Assembly (NCBI GenBank): GCA_022661535.1
Contig: JAKULF010000011.1
Coordinates: 2,728,001 to 2,792,000, forward strand
DNA length: 64,000 nt
DNA from: Eutypa lata
Lineage: Eukaryota > Ascomycota > Sordariomycetes > Xylariales > Diatrypaceae
Reading direction: 5' to 3'
Position 1 is the stretch's first letter, and each line of letters begins with the position of its first letter. Under the pieces are notes generated by a model, which made no database searches, was not told where the DNA came from, and saw only the letters and a program-made list of their open reading frames with translations. Below are positions 25,331-35,925 of the stretch, in pieces. The position numbers were made by a program, and so were the translations under genes.

Positions 25331-25640
25331 TAATAATAAAAAGATTATTCGTATTAATACTTTTATTAACTTTAAAGTTAAGTTAATAAAATTCGAAAGT
25401 TAAGCTTTAAAAAATAAAATTAATAAATATTAATAATAAATAAAATTATTATTATATTTAATTTTAAAAATTAAACTTAATATTATTTTTAATATATATT
25501 TATTAATTAAATTTATAATTAATTTAAGTTTTAATTACTTTATTTAATTAAATAAATTATAAAAATATTTCTTTTAATATTTTAATTTAAAAATTATATA
25601 TAATTATAAAAGCGATTTAACTTTAAAAATATATTTAAAT

Positions 25641-26070
25641 TTCGATTAAATAAATAATTCGAATTAAAGAAAATTAATAAAGATATATATTATTAATTTA
25701 AAAGATTTAAAAAGATTTAATTTTATAAGTTAAATATTATAAATTTTAAAAGTTATAATACTTAATAATTATAAAGTTAAATATATAACATTACGAAAAG
25801 CTTTTAAAAAAGTTATATATTTAAGTAATATATTTTAATATTTAAATAATACTTTAAACTTAAGTTATAATATTAAATTATTTATTATATTTTATAATAA
25901 TATTAATATTATAAAAATTAATAAAAATCTTAAATTTTATAAAAAAATAAAATATATAAACTTATTATTTTATTATAATAAATTTATTATAATTAATAAT
26001 TAAATTATTATATATTACGTTAATAATATTAATTAATTAATAAATTATTTAATTAAATTACTTTTAAAAT
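25641..26070 (+). other. RIP-degraded RNase H of the Copia element
   Basis: In the same frame as the reverse transcriptase. Recognisable blocks are YITLRKAFKKVIYL (the EAEY.A...A.KE..WL block) and KFYKKIKYINL (the NP....TKHI block). It is riddled with RIP-type stops. Confidence 0.7.
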
Positions 26071-26426
26071 CTTTATTTATTAAATTAATAAAAAACTTAA
26101 AAATAATTAACATTTAATTAATAATAATTATTTTTACTTTATAAAAGATTTTAATTATATATATAATAAAATAACTTTTTCTTATAATAAATTTTATTAT
26201 TTATTAAATTAAAAAAAAATAACTTTTTTTATTTATTTATATTAAATAAATGTAATTCTTAAAATAAATTATTAAATATTACTTTATATAATAAACGTAA
26301 TTTTTAAAAATAAATTATTAAATTAAATTTTATAATAAATATAATTAAAAAATAAACCATTATAATATCTTTATATATAACTTTATAAACTTTTTTATAA
26401 CTTTTTACGATTAAAGTTATTACTTT

Positions 26427-26435
26427 AAAAAAAAA
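26427..26435 (+). other. Polypurine tract of the Copia element
   Basis: Nine consecutive A residues directly abut the right LTR; presumably a mixed A/G polypurine tract before G-to-A mutation. Confidence 0.6.
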
Positions 26436-26699
26436 TTTAAAATTTTATAAATTAATTTTTTATAAATAATTAACTTTATTTAATTACTTTATTAATTTTA
26501 AGGATTTATATATTTAAATAACGTATATATTTAACGATAACTTTATATAAATACGAATATAATAAATAATTAATGCGTTTTATAATTAATATATATAAAA
26601 CCTTTAAGTTCTTTAGATTTAAGTTATCTTGTAACGAGAATATTATTAATAACTATATTACAATTGTTATAAATTCCCTGCGTTCCATTAAATCCTACA
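26436..26699 (+). repeat. Right LTR (264 bp), RIP-mutated except its last ~65 bp
   Basis: Ungapped alignment to the left LTR gives 61 differences by hand count, all transitions: 60 are C-to-T or G-to-A in this copy and one goes the other way. Fifty-eight of the 60 fall in the first ~195 bases. The last ~65 bases (from about 26632) are nearly identical between copies. Confidence 0.95.
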
Positions 26700-26704
26700 G
26701 TTAT
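26700..26704. other. Target-site duplication, right copy (GTTAT)
   Basis: Identical to 21004-21008; see the left copy. Confidence 0.9.
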
Positions 26705-27554
26705 TCACAGATACGGGGATATCTATATTATAAGCTGAAAACTAACCATGATCGCTGCAATCGCGAAGCTACGGGGGTAGCAAGAAGCGCTAGTGTGAGG
26801 CACTGACAATTCGGTCTATCGCGTTTTTATCTCCTATGTCAACAATGGAAGACTGCAGGTCAAATGCTATGAACTTGATAGAAGGCTGTGATGAAGTTGC
26901 CCAGAAAGCTCAGCCAACCTATTCGATGTTGTAACCTTAAGCGCCCGGACTCAATTCGGGTGTACTTAAATCCATGCCAGAGTTTTGTCCGTAATAAGCC
27001 TGGCATGTACATTCAAGAGAATCGAAAATTTCCGTACGAATTATGCCCTCAAATAGTGAATCAAACACAGGTGACAAGGGTGTTTTACGTGTGTTGATGT
27101 CTTGGTGTAAGTTTTTACCAACTAAAGCTAGACTTGTTAGAATACTTAACTGTAAGTATGTGTTCTCGGCAGATTTAGTAGATGTGTAGTCTTAGCAGTG
27201 ATCATGGATTCAACCCCGCTCTTACTTGTGCATATTCAAGACGTGACCGATAATCAACTACCATTTTGGTTTACTTGACCGGGGTGTTGTGTAATCAGCT
27301 TGATATCAAAGATTATATTATCATGGTGGCATCCAACAGCACAGAATACACCAATGGGAATGATTCTCCTATCTCGTAAGCGCTAAGGCACAATGCCACA
27401 ACTTGGCAACCAACATGAAAATAGGTACGCATCTTATTAAGTTCGACGTCTTCTCGCGATAAGAGCGTAGAAATTACCGAGCCTTGCTTCAAAAACACAG
27501 TCAAACTTCATTTCTATCGCTTTCCTCCATCGCTTGCCTCCACACGAGAGCAAA
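26705..27554. other. Intergenic, former upstream region of the NLR-like gene
   Basis: Normal base composition resumes at once. Before the insertion this DNA would have directly preceded the NLR start codon. It also holds the promoter of the kinase gene. No gene seen. Confidence 0.5.
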
Positions 27555-28816
27555 ATGGCGAACGTCTCTAAGTGGGAGTCAAACCTCAGCGGAAATTTCC
27601 CTATCCATAAAGCCATCCTTGACGGTAAGGCTACACCACACCTAACCCTCCATTGCTTGCACTAAGTTTATGCCCCCGCCTTCATAGTTTTGCCCAAAGG
27701 AACCAGGGTCATCTCAGCTGAGCCTAGTGGAATCTCTGCTTGGACAAGAACGGCCAAACTGAACACCGTCCTACCTGAAGGGCTCAAAAAGAAATATTTC
27801 CTCAAAGTAGGTGCCTTGATCCCTCTATTACGGGAATCTGGAATCATTTTAACCGGTTTTACAATATAGTGCGCAACAGGACAGAGTGCCCAAGCCCTTA
27901 TCGAGGGGGAGTATTACTCTGCATTGGCGATTGATGAAGTCGTACCACATTTTACACCGAAACCCGGTGGATGGGGCAAATATCATAATGGCGAATCAGA
28001 GGTGTTTTTCCTACTGACAGACTTCTACGATATGGACTTTACTATCGCTCCCGACCCAGAAGAGTTCATTGCAAAGATTGCAAGACTCCACAGCAAAGGG
28101 AAGTCACCAACAGGAAAGTTTGGGTTTCCTGTTTCTACAGTCTGTGGTATAATGGAACGGACAGTGACATGGGAAGATAGTTGGGCAGAATCGTTCAGTC
28201 ATCAACTCAAGGATGTCATCAAATATGACAACGAGACGAACGGATTTTGGCCAGAATTTGATGCCGCATGCAATCAACTCATTGGCGTAGTCATACCGCG
28301 GCTTCTAGGAGCTCTGCAGTCTGATGGGAGAGAAATTAGTCCCACTTTGATCCATGGGGATCTGTGGGAACGGAACGTGGGCATTGACATGGAAACTGGT
28401 GATATTATCACGTTTGACGCTGGATCCACATATGCCCATAACGAGATGGAATTCGGGACATGGAGATGTTCCTGGGCGTTCTATTTCAACTCGCCCATTT
28501 ATATGCGGCTTTACCAGCGTTATTTTGAACCGTCCGAGCCTGCAGAGGAATTCGACGACCGCAATCGACTGTACAGCCTCCATCCGTATCTGAATGATTC
28601 TGCAGGACACCCCGGAAGTGCCTCAAGACAAATGTGAGTTTACTCCCTCATTGTTTGTGACAAATTTCTAAAAATAGCTTTCATAGTGCTTACAATGACA
28701 TGCTATACCTCTGCGAGAAATATGGCCCTCTAGATACCCTGGAGAGCTATAACCCCGAACATGACATCACTGTAACTGGGAAGTATGTCCCCTTCGTGAT
28801 GAAGCAACTAGAGTGA
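27555..28816 (+). CDS. Fructosamine/ketosamine-3-kinase-like protein
   Basis: Four exons (27555-27624, 27688-27806, 27870-28633, 28687-28816) give 360 residues. The protein belongs to the fructosamine-3-kinase branch of the protein-kinase-like (APH) fold. The C-terminal lobe has the catalytic loop HGDLWERNV, with the catalytic Asp and the metal-binding Asn, followed by TFDAGSTYAHNEMEF, whose Asp is the DFG-equivalent metal ligand. The N-lobe includes KKKYFLKCATGQSAQALIEGEYYSA, so the nucleotide-binding lysine is probably in KYFLK. Family members phosphorylate the sugar of glycated lysines so that the adduct is released, a protein-repair role in the cytosol. Some fungal relatives may act on small molecules. 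All key residues are present and the length is normal. It is not in a cluster. Confidence 0.85.
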
Positions 28817-29753
28817 CGCGAAAGTTGAGTTGGTTTCATCCCGGTTTGCATTTATTTCATTGTTTAACAATGGTTAGCCATATTATCTCTTATGACTGAA
28901 GGATTAGTTAGGTATAAATCAGGGTTCTATCTTTTGTCTTTAATTATTGTGATATCGGTGAACGAAAAGGAATAACACTGTAAAGATTCAACTATCATTG
29001 TAACTAATATTTCTATACAAGGGACCCTTATGTAGCTTGATGGTAGTTGCCATATTTAGAGCTAGATATCAGGGCAGAGTGGTTGCCCTTCGTTGCCACG
29101 AATTGCCATAGTTAGCCAGGTAAAGACTTCCATTAACTATGATGCCATTAATATTCGAGGGATTCTCACTTGGTATACTTCAGGTTGCTCTTTGCTTGCA
29201 AGAATTTGCCCCCGAACATGAAGATGTGCACATTCTCCTCATCCGCCTATAATTCTAAGCATCCACCACATTTGTTACTGCTACAGCATTGATAAATTCA
29301 ACGAGTGGGATCGTCTTCTCCAGGAATTAATTAAGCAATAGGGGCCTAGGGGATGATAAGCCCCGGAAACACTAGATGGTTATAGCACACAGACCGCATA
29401 AACAAATAGGGGTTTGGTTTCAGCTATTGATGTATCTAATAGGTTCTAATCCAACCAGTTCTTATTGGTTATATTGTCACCTATATCCAAGAGCTATAGT
29501 CTTGGTCTTTCGTAATAGATCGGGCGTCCAAAGATGTTAATTTGAACGATTTTTAATATAGTTTATATTATTCTTATATATAATAGCCAGACGCACGGGC
29601 CAAATAGGGGGTTCCACTCCCTCCTATTTAAGTAACTCCTAGAACATGAATGATATATATAGAAAAGGACTACATTCAAGCTGGATGAGTCTTTATCCAG
29701 GCCTTCTATCTATAGGAAATACAACCATGGCCGAAGTCAGTAACTTCTAATAA
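28817..29753. other. Intergenic, no recognised gene
   Basis: Between the kinase and the reductase, which are convergent. A+T-leaning sequence with no frame or repeat I can support. Confidence 0.45.
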
Positions 29754-30923
29754 TCAGATGATAGATCCCCGCGTTTCTTTAACCTCTTCCCAAAGAGCCT
29801 CAGCTAATTCCAGAAGAGTAGTCGGCAAGGGGCCTTTCTGGATGAAGGATACCACCTCGACTATCTGCGCCTTCTTGCTTGCTCCAATGACAACCCCATC
29901 ATCATCATTCAACGCAGAGTGATGAGAAAGCCAGCGCGCAGCGACTTCGATAGGTGACACACCATGGGCTCTGACTTCCGTATCAAACTTCCTCATCGCC
30001 TCTGTCAAGTCCTCCGCTCCAAAGATCTTCTGCACCGCTTTGCCAAGCGGGTTGTCGTCCCCGAACCGGGTACCCGTCTTCCGGTTGTTGACCGAATTTC
30101 CGGTCAGAAACCCAGCTGCCAGACCTCTTTTTCACTCTTCTGGTCAGATGGTCTCTAGTTAAGTGTAGCAGCGGAGATCAGAAAAACGTACCGGAAAGCA
30201 TTGAACGCCATATTATGAGCACGCAATAGGGGCAGGAGTCGTGTTTCCATCCCTCGGGAGATTAGGCTATATTCGCCCTGATAACAAGATGGCTTCTGCC
30301 AACCATTTTGTTCGCAAAGATGAAGAATCTTCTCCAAGACGTCTGGAGGTGTGTTTGAGACTCCCCACTATGAAAGATGTGACATTAGTTTCTATCCTTG
30401 ATACATAGTATCATGACACATCAGCTGATAACTCACAGCTTTACAATGACCCTGTGCAATTTGTTCGTTGAAGCCCTGGATTTGCTCTTCGAGTGACGTC
30501 TCGGGGTCTGCTCGATGTGCGTAAAGCACGTTTACCTGCCGTTTCATATGTAAGCTGTGGAAACTCGATGAGGCCTCGGAGAGTATGGGAGTATCTGCCT
30601 ACCCCCTCTGGTCTCTGGAGCCGCTCTAGACTAGCAGTGCATGATTGACCAATGGCTGAACGAGTCAGATCACCACTGCCATCAGTCTGTGTGTTTGTGT
30701 AGACTTTCGTATCAACGCTGAAATCACCACTTTGCTCTTTCGCTTCGCCAATCAATTGTTCTGAACGGCCGGGGTTGAGCGGTGGGTAGCGAGCACCCGA
30801 ATCCAAGCGTCGAATGTTTAGTTCTTGTAGAGTTTTGAGTAGACTTCTCACAGATTCAACATCTTGAAACTCGGTCAAGTCCATGCCAATGGAGGCAGTG
30901 CCACAGATCAGGTTTGGAGCCAT
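29754..30923 (-). CDS. Aldo/keto reductase (AKR7, aflatoxin-aldehyde-reductase-like)
   Basis: Minus-strand exons 30923-30603, 30535-30437, 30367-30192 and 30126-29754 give 322 residues. All four members of the aldo/keto reductase catalytic tetrad are visible: Asp in RRLDSGARY, Tyr in the same stretch, Lys in VDTKVYT and His in LYAHRADP. Other family stretches are KAWGVSNTPPDVL (strand 5 region), QGEYSLISR and LAAGFLTGNS. The last third holds the cofactor-binding VVIGASKKAQIVE. Overall it resembles the AKR7 group, which uses NADPH to reduce aldehydes and dialdehydes in the cytosol. The substrate is unknown. It is convergent with the kinase gene. The splice acceptor of exon 4 (aaaag/A) is less typical than the others but is the one that keeps frame. 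Confidence 0.87.
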
Positions 30924-31262
30924 CTTTGTCTATCGAGGTTGTTTGCGCTAACTAATGAGCTCTATTTCATCGAGGGACTAAAGTGAACCCTCAACTATTT
31001 GTCCTTAACGGCGACGTGCAATGACATACACAATAAAGAATAATAAAGAATAAGGTCCTTGTCCATGCGGCAAGTCTTGTTTTATGCCTGAGCTATCGGA
31101 ATGTAAAATAGGCCCGTCAGCCCGTTAGGTAATAGTAAAATACATCCGTGATTTGCAATGCTCTGTCATTTTTGCGGGGTTCCAACCAGTAAGATTATGT
31201 GCCATCGAGCTGGTATGAGTGCACTAATACATGATCTCTAATATTTCTTGTAGCACTTAGTT

Positions 31263-31307
31263 CCACGACAGATACTTCCATGACGGATGCCTCCACAACG
31301 GATACTT
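31263..31307. repeat. Three-unit 15-bp tandem repeat
   Basis: Units CCACGACAGATACTT, CCATGACGGATGCCT and CCACAACGGATACTT follow one another. The 15-bp period keeps frame and would read TDTSM/TDAST-like, so it could be a scrap of a coding repeat, but no surrounding open frame supports that. Confidence 0.65.
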
Positions 31308-32177
31308 CCGCATAATATTTCAACCTTCGTCATTGACCTCGGGGGCTCGGAACCCACTCGGGCGGATAGGCAAGACTAATTCAAGGCCACAGGATTATAA
31401 TATCAAGGAAACGGGTCAGATCTAGCAAATCATTCTTTTACTCAACAAAAACTCATTTACGTCACATCCGGATATAACCCCAGCCGGTCAGGTAAAGGAA
31501 TGACTTAATTCCTAAATATGTGAATATTTACAAGATAAGCGGTAGCCGAAACGAATATATAGAATGCTCTTCTGGACGCAACATGTGAACGCCCAGTGAT
31601 AAAATGAACAGATCGTAGTCATCCTCACTAGATATAGATAAAAGCTTATTACGTCTCAAAAGAGAAATACATATCTCAGGGGAACACGTCGTGCATAGTA
31701 TGTTCTACAGCATCATATATTATTTCATAATGAAGTGATTTTCTAGTTCTCGTATAATTAATGAATTAAGCAGCATTAGGGGTCAGTATAAACGTTCCTC
31801 CAGAAAGAGCTTGAAGCTGTGTTCACTTTCCCTTAACCTCGCTTCATGACAGCCTAGCACTAAGCGTCCTAATGTTACTTTAATTTCTCACGCTGTAGCG
31901 ACTTGATTCCGAGTATATATTTCATGATTCATAAGGGGAATATCGAAACTCATGCTTTTCCCTGCGGTCTGACTATTCAAGTATGCTCAAGATGCTACCA
32001 GCCTCCGAAGACCGGGGCGTGTCTTCACATGGTGAGGGTAGTTGCAGTTTCCTATACAGGTTGTTAAATAATGAACGCCTTCTACCATATACCTACTTAT
32101 ATACCTTATATACTCTAATCACAATATTGTTGAGATATTTAAATTTTGAATACGCTAATTATACAATCTTCAATATA

Positions 32178-32235
32178 AAAATAATCACTGATTATTACTG
32201 TATAAACAAAGATTATTCAAATTCGAACTTTTATC
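32178..32235 (+). repeat. Dispersed repeat, copy 1
   Basis: AAATAATCACTGATTATTAC and the following ~36 bases match 59857-59912 closely on the same strand. Probably a fragment of a transposable element. Confidence 0.65.
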
Positions 32236-32819
32236 GTGCGACCTAATTTGGCAATAAGCTATATGTCAACAAGGTCACTCGCTTGATTAATCTTGGGCAC
32301 AGTTCCAGATCCCTTCTGCAAACTCTTCCAGCTGGGGAATACTGATGACAAGATCCCCCCCTACTGCGGACCAGGATTTCGGAGGAAAAGAAGTCTAAAC
32401 GATAATACCAATGCACCTGTAGTAACACGGTATGATACCGGGTTAGTTTCAGTAATCTGAGTAATAGCTGCCTGTCGCGTGGTCGTGGCGCCTAGCCGAG
32501 AGGGTTCTTCTTCTCAATCTCAATTAAAGTGTAGTTAAACTTAACAAAGCGAATTATTTTATTTTGATGAATCAATGCAGATAACTATTAATTCCTATTA
32601 AAATTCACGACCACATAGGTCTGTAGGTCTGTAGGTGCGCTGAAGTTGTAGATATCCATTCGGATGCTTTGACAACCCAGCTTTGAAGCCCTACAGCGTT
32701 AGGTACGTGGTCAAGGTGGAGGTAACCTACGTAAGTGGTATATCATCTTAGTTCAATATAAGCGTGCATAAGAATATGATCAATTCACTGTAAAAATTAT
32801 GTATAACAGAAGTTGAGGT

Positions 32820-34631
32820 TTAAAACCACAGAGCCAGTACACCAGCCACAACAGTAGCAAACACAACAGAACGATCACAATATTCCGCTAACTTCTTCGC
32901 TCCGCTTCTCTCTGCATCTGGCTTGTATTCTCCAACCAGGGCTGGAAGTTGGTTTTCGCCCTCGACAAGGACCAACGCCATTCCAACCTATAATTTCAGC
33001 GTCAGCAGGTTAAATTGCGCTGATCGACCGGCAAGGGGGGTGGGCGGGGGGCTCACGACCACGTGCCACTGTACATGACAATGGAGCATACACCTGGATT
33101 ATCGGTGACATATCTAAATGGTGAAATCTAAGCGGCGGCATGAGAAATTAGGTACCTCGGGGAAGACTTACCGGATTACAGCCCATCCTTGGGAAGGGAG
33201 ATTAGTAGTATCACGCTACGGAGGGTCCTCAAGGTTGATAAGATCCGTCGGCGCATCGTTGATATTCTCGTATGGGAAAAATCCTACAGCAGAACCCAAC
33301 ACCCAGAATTTATGGCCATGAAGGTGTATTGGGTGACCCATCTGCCGAGATATGTCAGTTCTCAACAATCATGATATTGCCTAAGGTGGAGATTTAAGAT
33401 GGAGGTTTGCCTCCCGGCGCCGAGGGGGGGGGGGAGTGTCTTGACTCACCGTGTCCATCGAGTCATTTGAAATATTCATTATGATGTCAACAGTTGAATT
33501 AAAAGGCAGGTGCTTCGTCGTATTGCTATTCCAGCCGGTAGAAATATCCCCATAGATGAGAGGGACAGTAGGCTCCGTAAATGGTGCACCGTCCATTACC
33601 CACGTCACATCGTCGGTCTGGCTGATCATTAAAGACATAGTATTGTCGGCTTGCCCTGGAGGCGGGAACATATTATCCTCGAATGGATTGAGAGCTGACG
33701 TATCGAGTAGGGCAGCGTTTGAGTTGGCTGATCCATAACGAATATCCAGTTACTAGCTAGGTCTTCCATCATTTCCGCTGTAGAATTGTCACCAGTCTAG
33801 TGACTCGGGTTTCAGCACGCAACCAAAATTTGAGAGTCATTGGAGGTCACGAAACTCACGTTGTACGCTACAATCGCCTGCCCTTCTCGGACCTGCTGCA
33901 TGTCGCCGCTAGGAAAAGTAGCGAATCTGAGGGAGTAATATCCTGGGGGCTGGTCAAGCCTGACCATGACAGAATAACGCTGGCCGAGTTCTATGTGAAG
34001 CACCTAAACTGTCTGAGTGAAAGTCACATGGCAATACAGCCGATATACTTACATTCACTTCTTGTAGCCTGGTATAGAGACCATCAGCAGAATACACAAA
34101 CATTGAATGTCCATCCAGGGACACCCTCAGGGCACTGACTGCACCAGAATTAACCAGATTCAGTGCTAACCAACCTTCCGACTGATTGGCAGGGACGGTT
34201 AACAAAGGTGAGGTGGTGTTGGTGCAGCTCTCTGGAGGTAGTGAAGACATATCGAACCCTGGCTTGAACATCATAGGCGGCATACAGCCACGGGGGCTTA
34301 GAGAATCCATTCCTCCCATATCCGGCATTTCCGAGGCAGTAGGCTGGCTCGTTGACATGGTGGGAGATGAACGGCTCATGTCGTGCATATCTCTTTGCTC
34401 CAACGAGTTCACGGGTAGCATGCTCGACATGGTCGCTGATCTTGAGGCTTCCGGCTCTATTCCCAGTCCAGGGCCAGATTTTAGGATGCTCTCAGGGAGA
34501 CACTGCACCCTTCCTTGACCGTTACTTAATATGCTGTCGACATACGATGGGAAAGCACCAGTCTCGAGATATCGTGCAAATACAACATCCGAGAGCTCGT
34601 GCGTCCAGCCGTTTAAGAATGTTTGTCGCAT
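32820..34631 (-). pseudogene. Multicopper oxidase (laccase-like) pseudogene, 5'-truncated
   Basis: Recognisable minus-strand exon pieces: 34631-34053, 34003-33860, about 33715-33450, 33341-33172, about 33112-33057 and 32987-32820. They cover the second and third cupredoxin domains of an ascomycete laccase-like oxidase. One copper site HPIHLHGH is intact and a C-terminal hydrophobic tail is present. Lesions: the first cupredoxin domain with its HWHG and HSH copper ligands is not found upstream; no in-frame canonical join links 33860 to the next exon; a TAG at 33218-33216 sits where DPPYRDTT is expected; and about four bases are missing just before the HCHVQWH block near 33087, which shifts it out of frame. 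A product could not bind the trinuclear copper cluster. Confidence 0.8.
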
Positions 34632-35419
34632 CCTGTTCGGCAGCTAGGAGCGCTGCGAGTTCGTCATCATTTCGAGCCAATGTCGCAAACGGCTATGCGG
34701 ATCACAATATTCTTGTGCCTCAGGATCATGTGTGTGCAATCTAACTATACGCCATATAAACATAGACTGAGCCAAGGATCCCATCACAATGCGCTTGAGA
34801 CACAGAGGGGCCAAGAAATCATGGCTTCAAATGGTGACACGTTTAGTAGGAATAACCCACCCCGAATTATATTTGCGGTACAGGCGTCCATCACATCCGG
34901 CTTTATAGTGCCAGTCCGCATTCATTGATGGGAAGTTTGCGCTGGGCACCATAGCTCATTATGCAAGACTTTTAAATTCTATTGTGAATTAATAGTTAAT
35001 TTCAACTGATATATTGGGATATTGAAGGTACGACGTGGCGCACTGCAGACGACAACTTTGAGTTTCGGGTAGGTTTTATTTCTCGTCATGTGAAGGGGAC
35101 TGCGGAGTTGGGAGTTGGCCGTTCTACTATAGTTGCCTGGAGCACATTGACGAACTTTGTTCTAGATAAACTCTGAGCTGTGGGAAATTACTAGATTTGT
35201 ATACGTGAAAAGGGGTTACGAAAGCAGTAGCTATAGATGAAAAGTTAGGTTATAATTCTTTATACCTATGAATCAAGAAAGGGGTATTAGACTTCAGAAA
35301 ATTCCTGTACATAAATTAAAAAGTTGTTGACTTGAATTCAATTTAAGATTTACTTTGCACGCTCCAAAAGCTCTTCTTTTACTGAAACAGCAAGGGAATT
35401 TTTATGCTTTTATAAACAA

Positions 35420-35616
35420 TTGTCAGCATGTAGGATAAAAGGATGTATTGTGACAAAGTGGTTGTATTGTTCCTAAGGATCCTGAAGGAGCCAGGACATC
35501 AATGGCTAGGCAGAAGCAAGCTGCATGAGGCTATATCTAGCCTAGGACCCTGACCCAGATAGCAATACAAAACAAAACTTCCTGGCAGTACCTAACATGA
35601 CCCTACATTCTGACAA
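35420..35616. mobile_element. MITE-like element, copy 1
   Basis: A 197-bp element with terminal inverted repeats: 5' TTGTCAGCATGTAGGA and, on the complement of its 3' end, TTGTCAGAATGTAGGG (14 of 16 match). It has no coding capacity, as expected for a non-autonomous DNA transposon. A target duplication is not obvious. Confidence 0.7.
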
Positions 35617-35700
35617 CGGTGATAACATTAATTAAAATATGAAAGGCTTTTATCTTAATTTTATATTGTATAATTTATTAAACTTATAATTTATTAATTG

Positions 35701-35925
35701 TTGTCAGCAGCTAGGATAATAGGATGTATTGTCAAAGTGGTTGAAAGGTTTCCTGAAAGGGGCAAATGGGGTCAAAGGCGTCAAAGGGGCTCTGAGGAGG
35801 CAAGGCATCAATGGCAAGGCAGCAGTAAGGTGTATGAGGCTGTATCTACCCTAGGATTCCTGACCTAGATATGAACACAGAACCAAGCTTCCTGGCAATA
35901 CCTGACCTACAAGTGCATTATGACA
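35701..35925. mobile_element. MITE-like element, copy 2
   Basis: Direct-orientation relative of copy 1 (shared GGATGTATTGT, AAGTGGTTG, CATCAATGG, TATGAGGCT/ATGAGGCTATATCTA and CTTCCTGGCA blocks). Starts TTGTCAGCAGCTAGG and ends TGACAA. It is about 28 bp longer, mostly from a purine-rich insertion around 35758-35790. The 3' inverted end is more diverged. Confidence 0.65.

Larger units (their letters stand above)
21009..26699 (+). mobile_element. Ty1/Copia LTR retrotransposon, RIP-mutated, complete length
   Basis: The element is 5,691 bp, bounded by 264-bp LTRs and a 5-bp duplication. The interior from about 21480 to 26435 is almost pure A+T. Remnants of pol survive in the order integrase then reverse transcriptase then RNase H on the plus strand, which is the Copia order (Gypsy elements have integrase last). 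Coding is destroyed by many in-frame TAA/TAG codons of the kind expected from CAA/CAG/TGG changed by RIP. No intact gene remains. Orientation is confirmed by the primer-binding site after the left LTR and the purine run before the right LTR. The element separates the NLR-like gene start (30 bp away on the left) from the upstream DNA that now lies to the right. Confidence 0.95.
30924..32819. other. Intergenic with small repeats
   Basis: No gene recognised. Contains a 15-bp tandem repeat at 31263-31307 and a dispersed-repeat copy at 32178-32235 (listed separately). Confidence 0.5.

Noticed and set aside
21480..26435. Possibility that the A+T-rich block is mitochondrial DNA or a centromere fragment
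   Set aside because: It lies inside a precisely bounded LTR element with a target duplication, and Copia pol blocks can be read through it.
35050..35190. Possible helix-turn-helix scrap (GRSTIVAW) like a Tc1/pogo transposase start
   Set aside because: Only one short motif, with stops immediately after and no catalytic residues; too weak to annotate.
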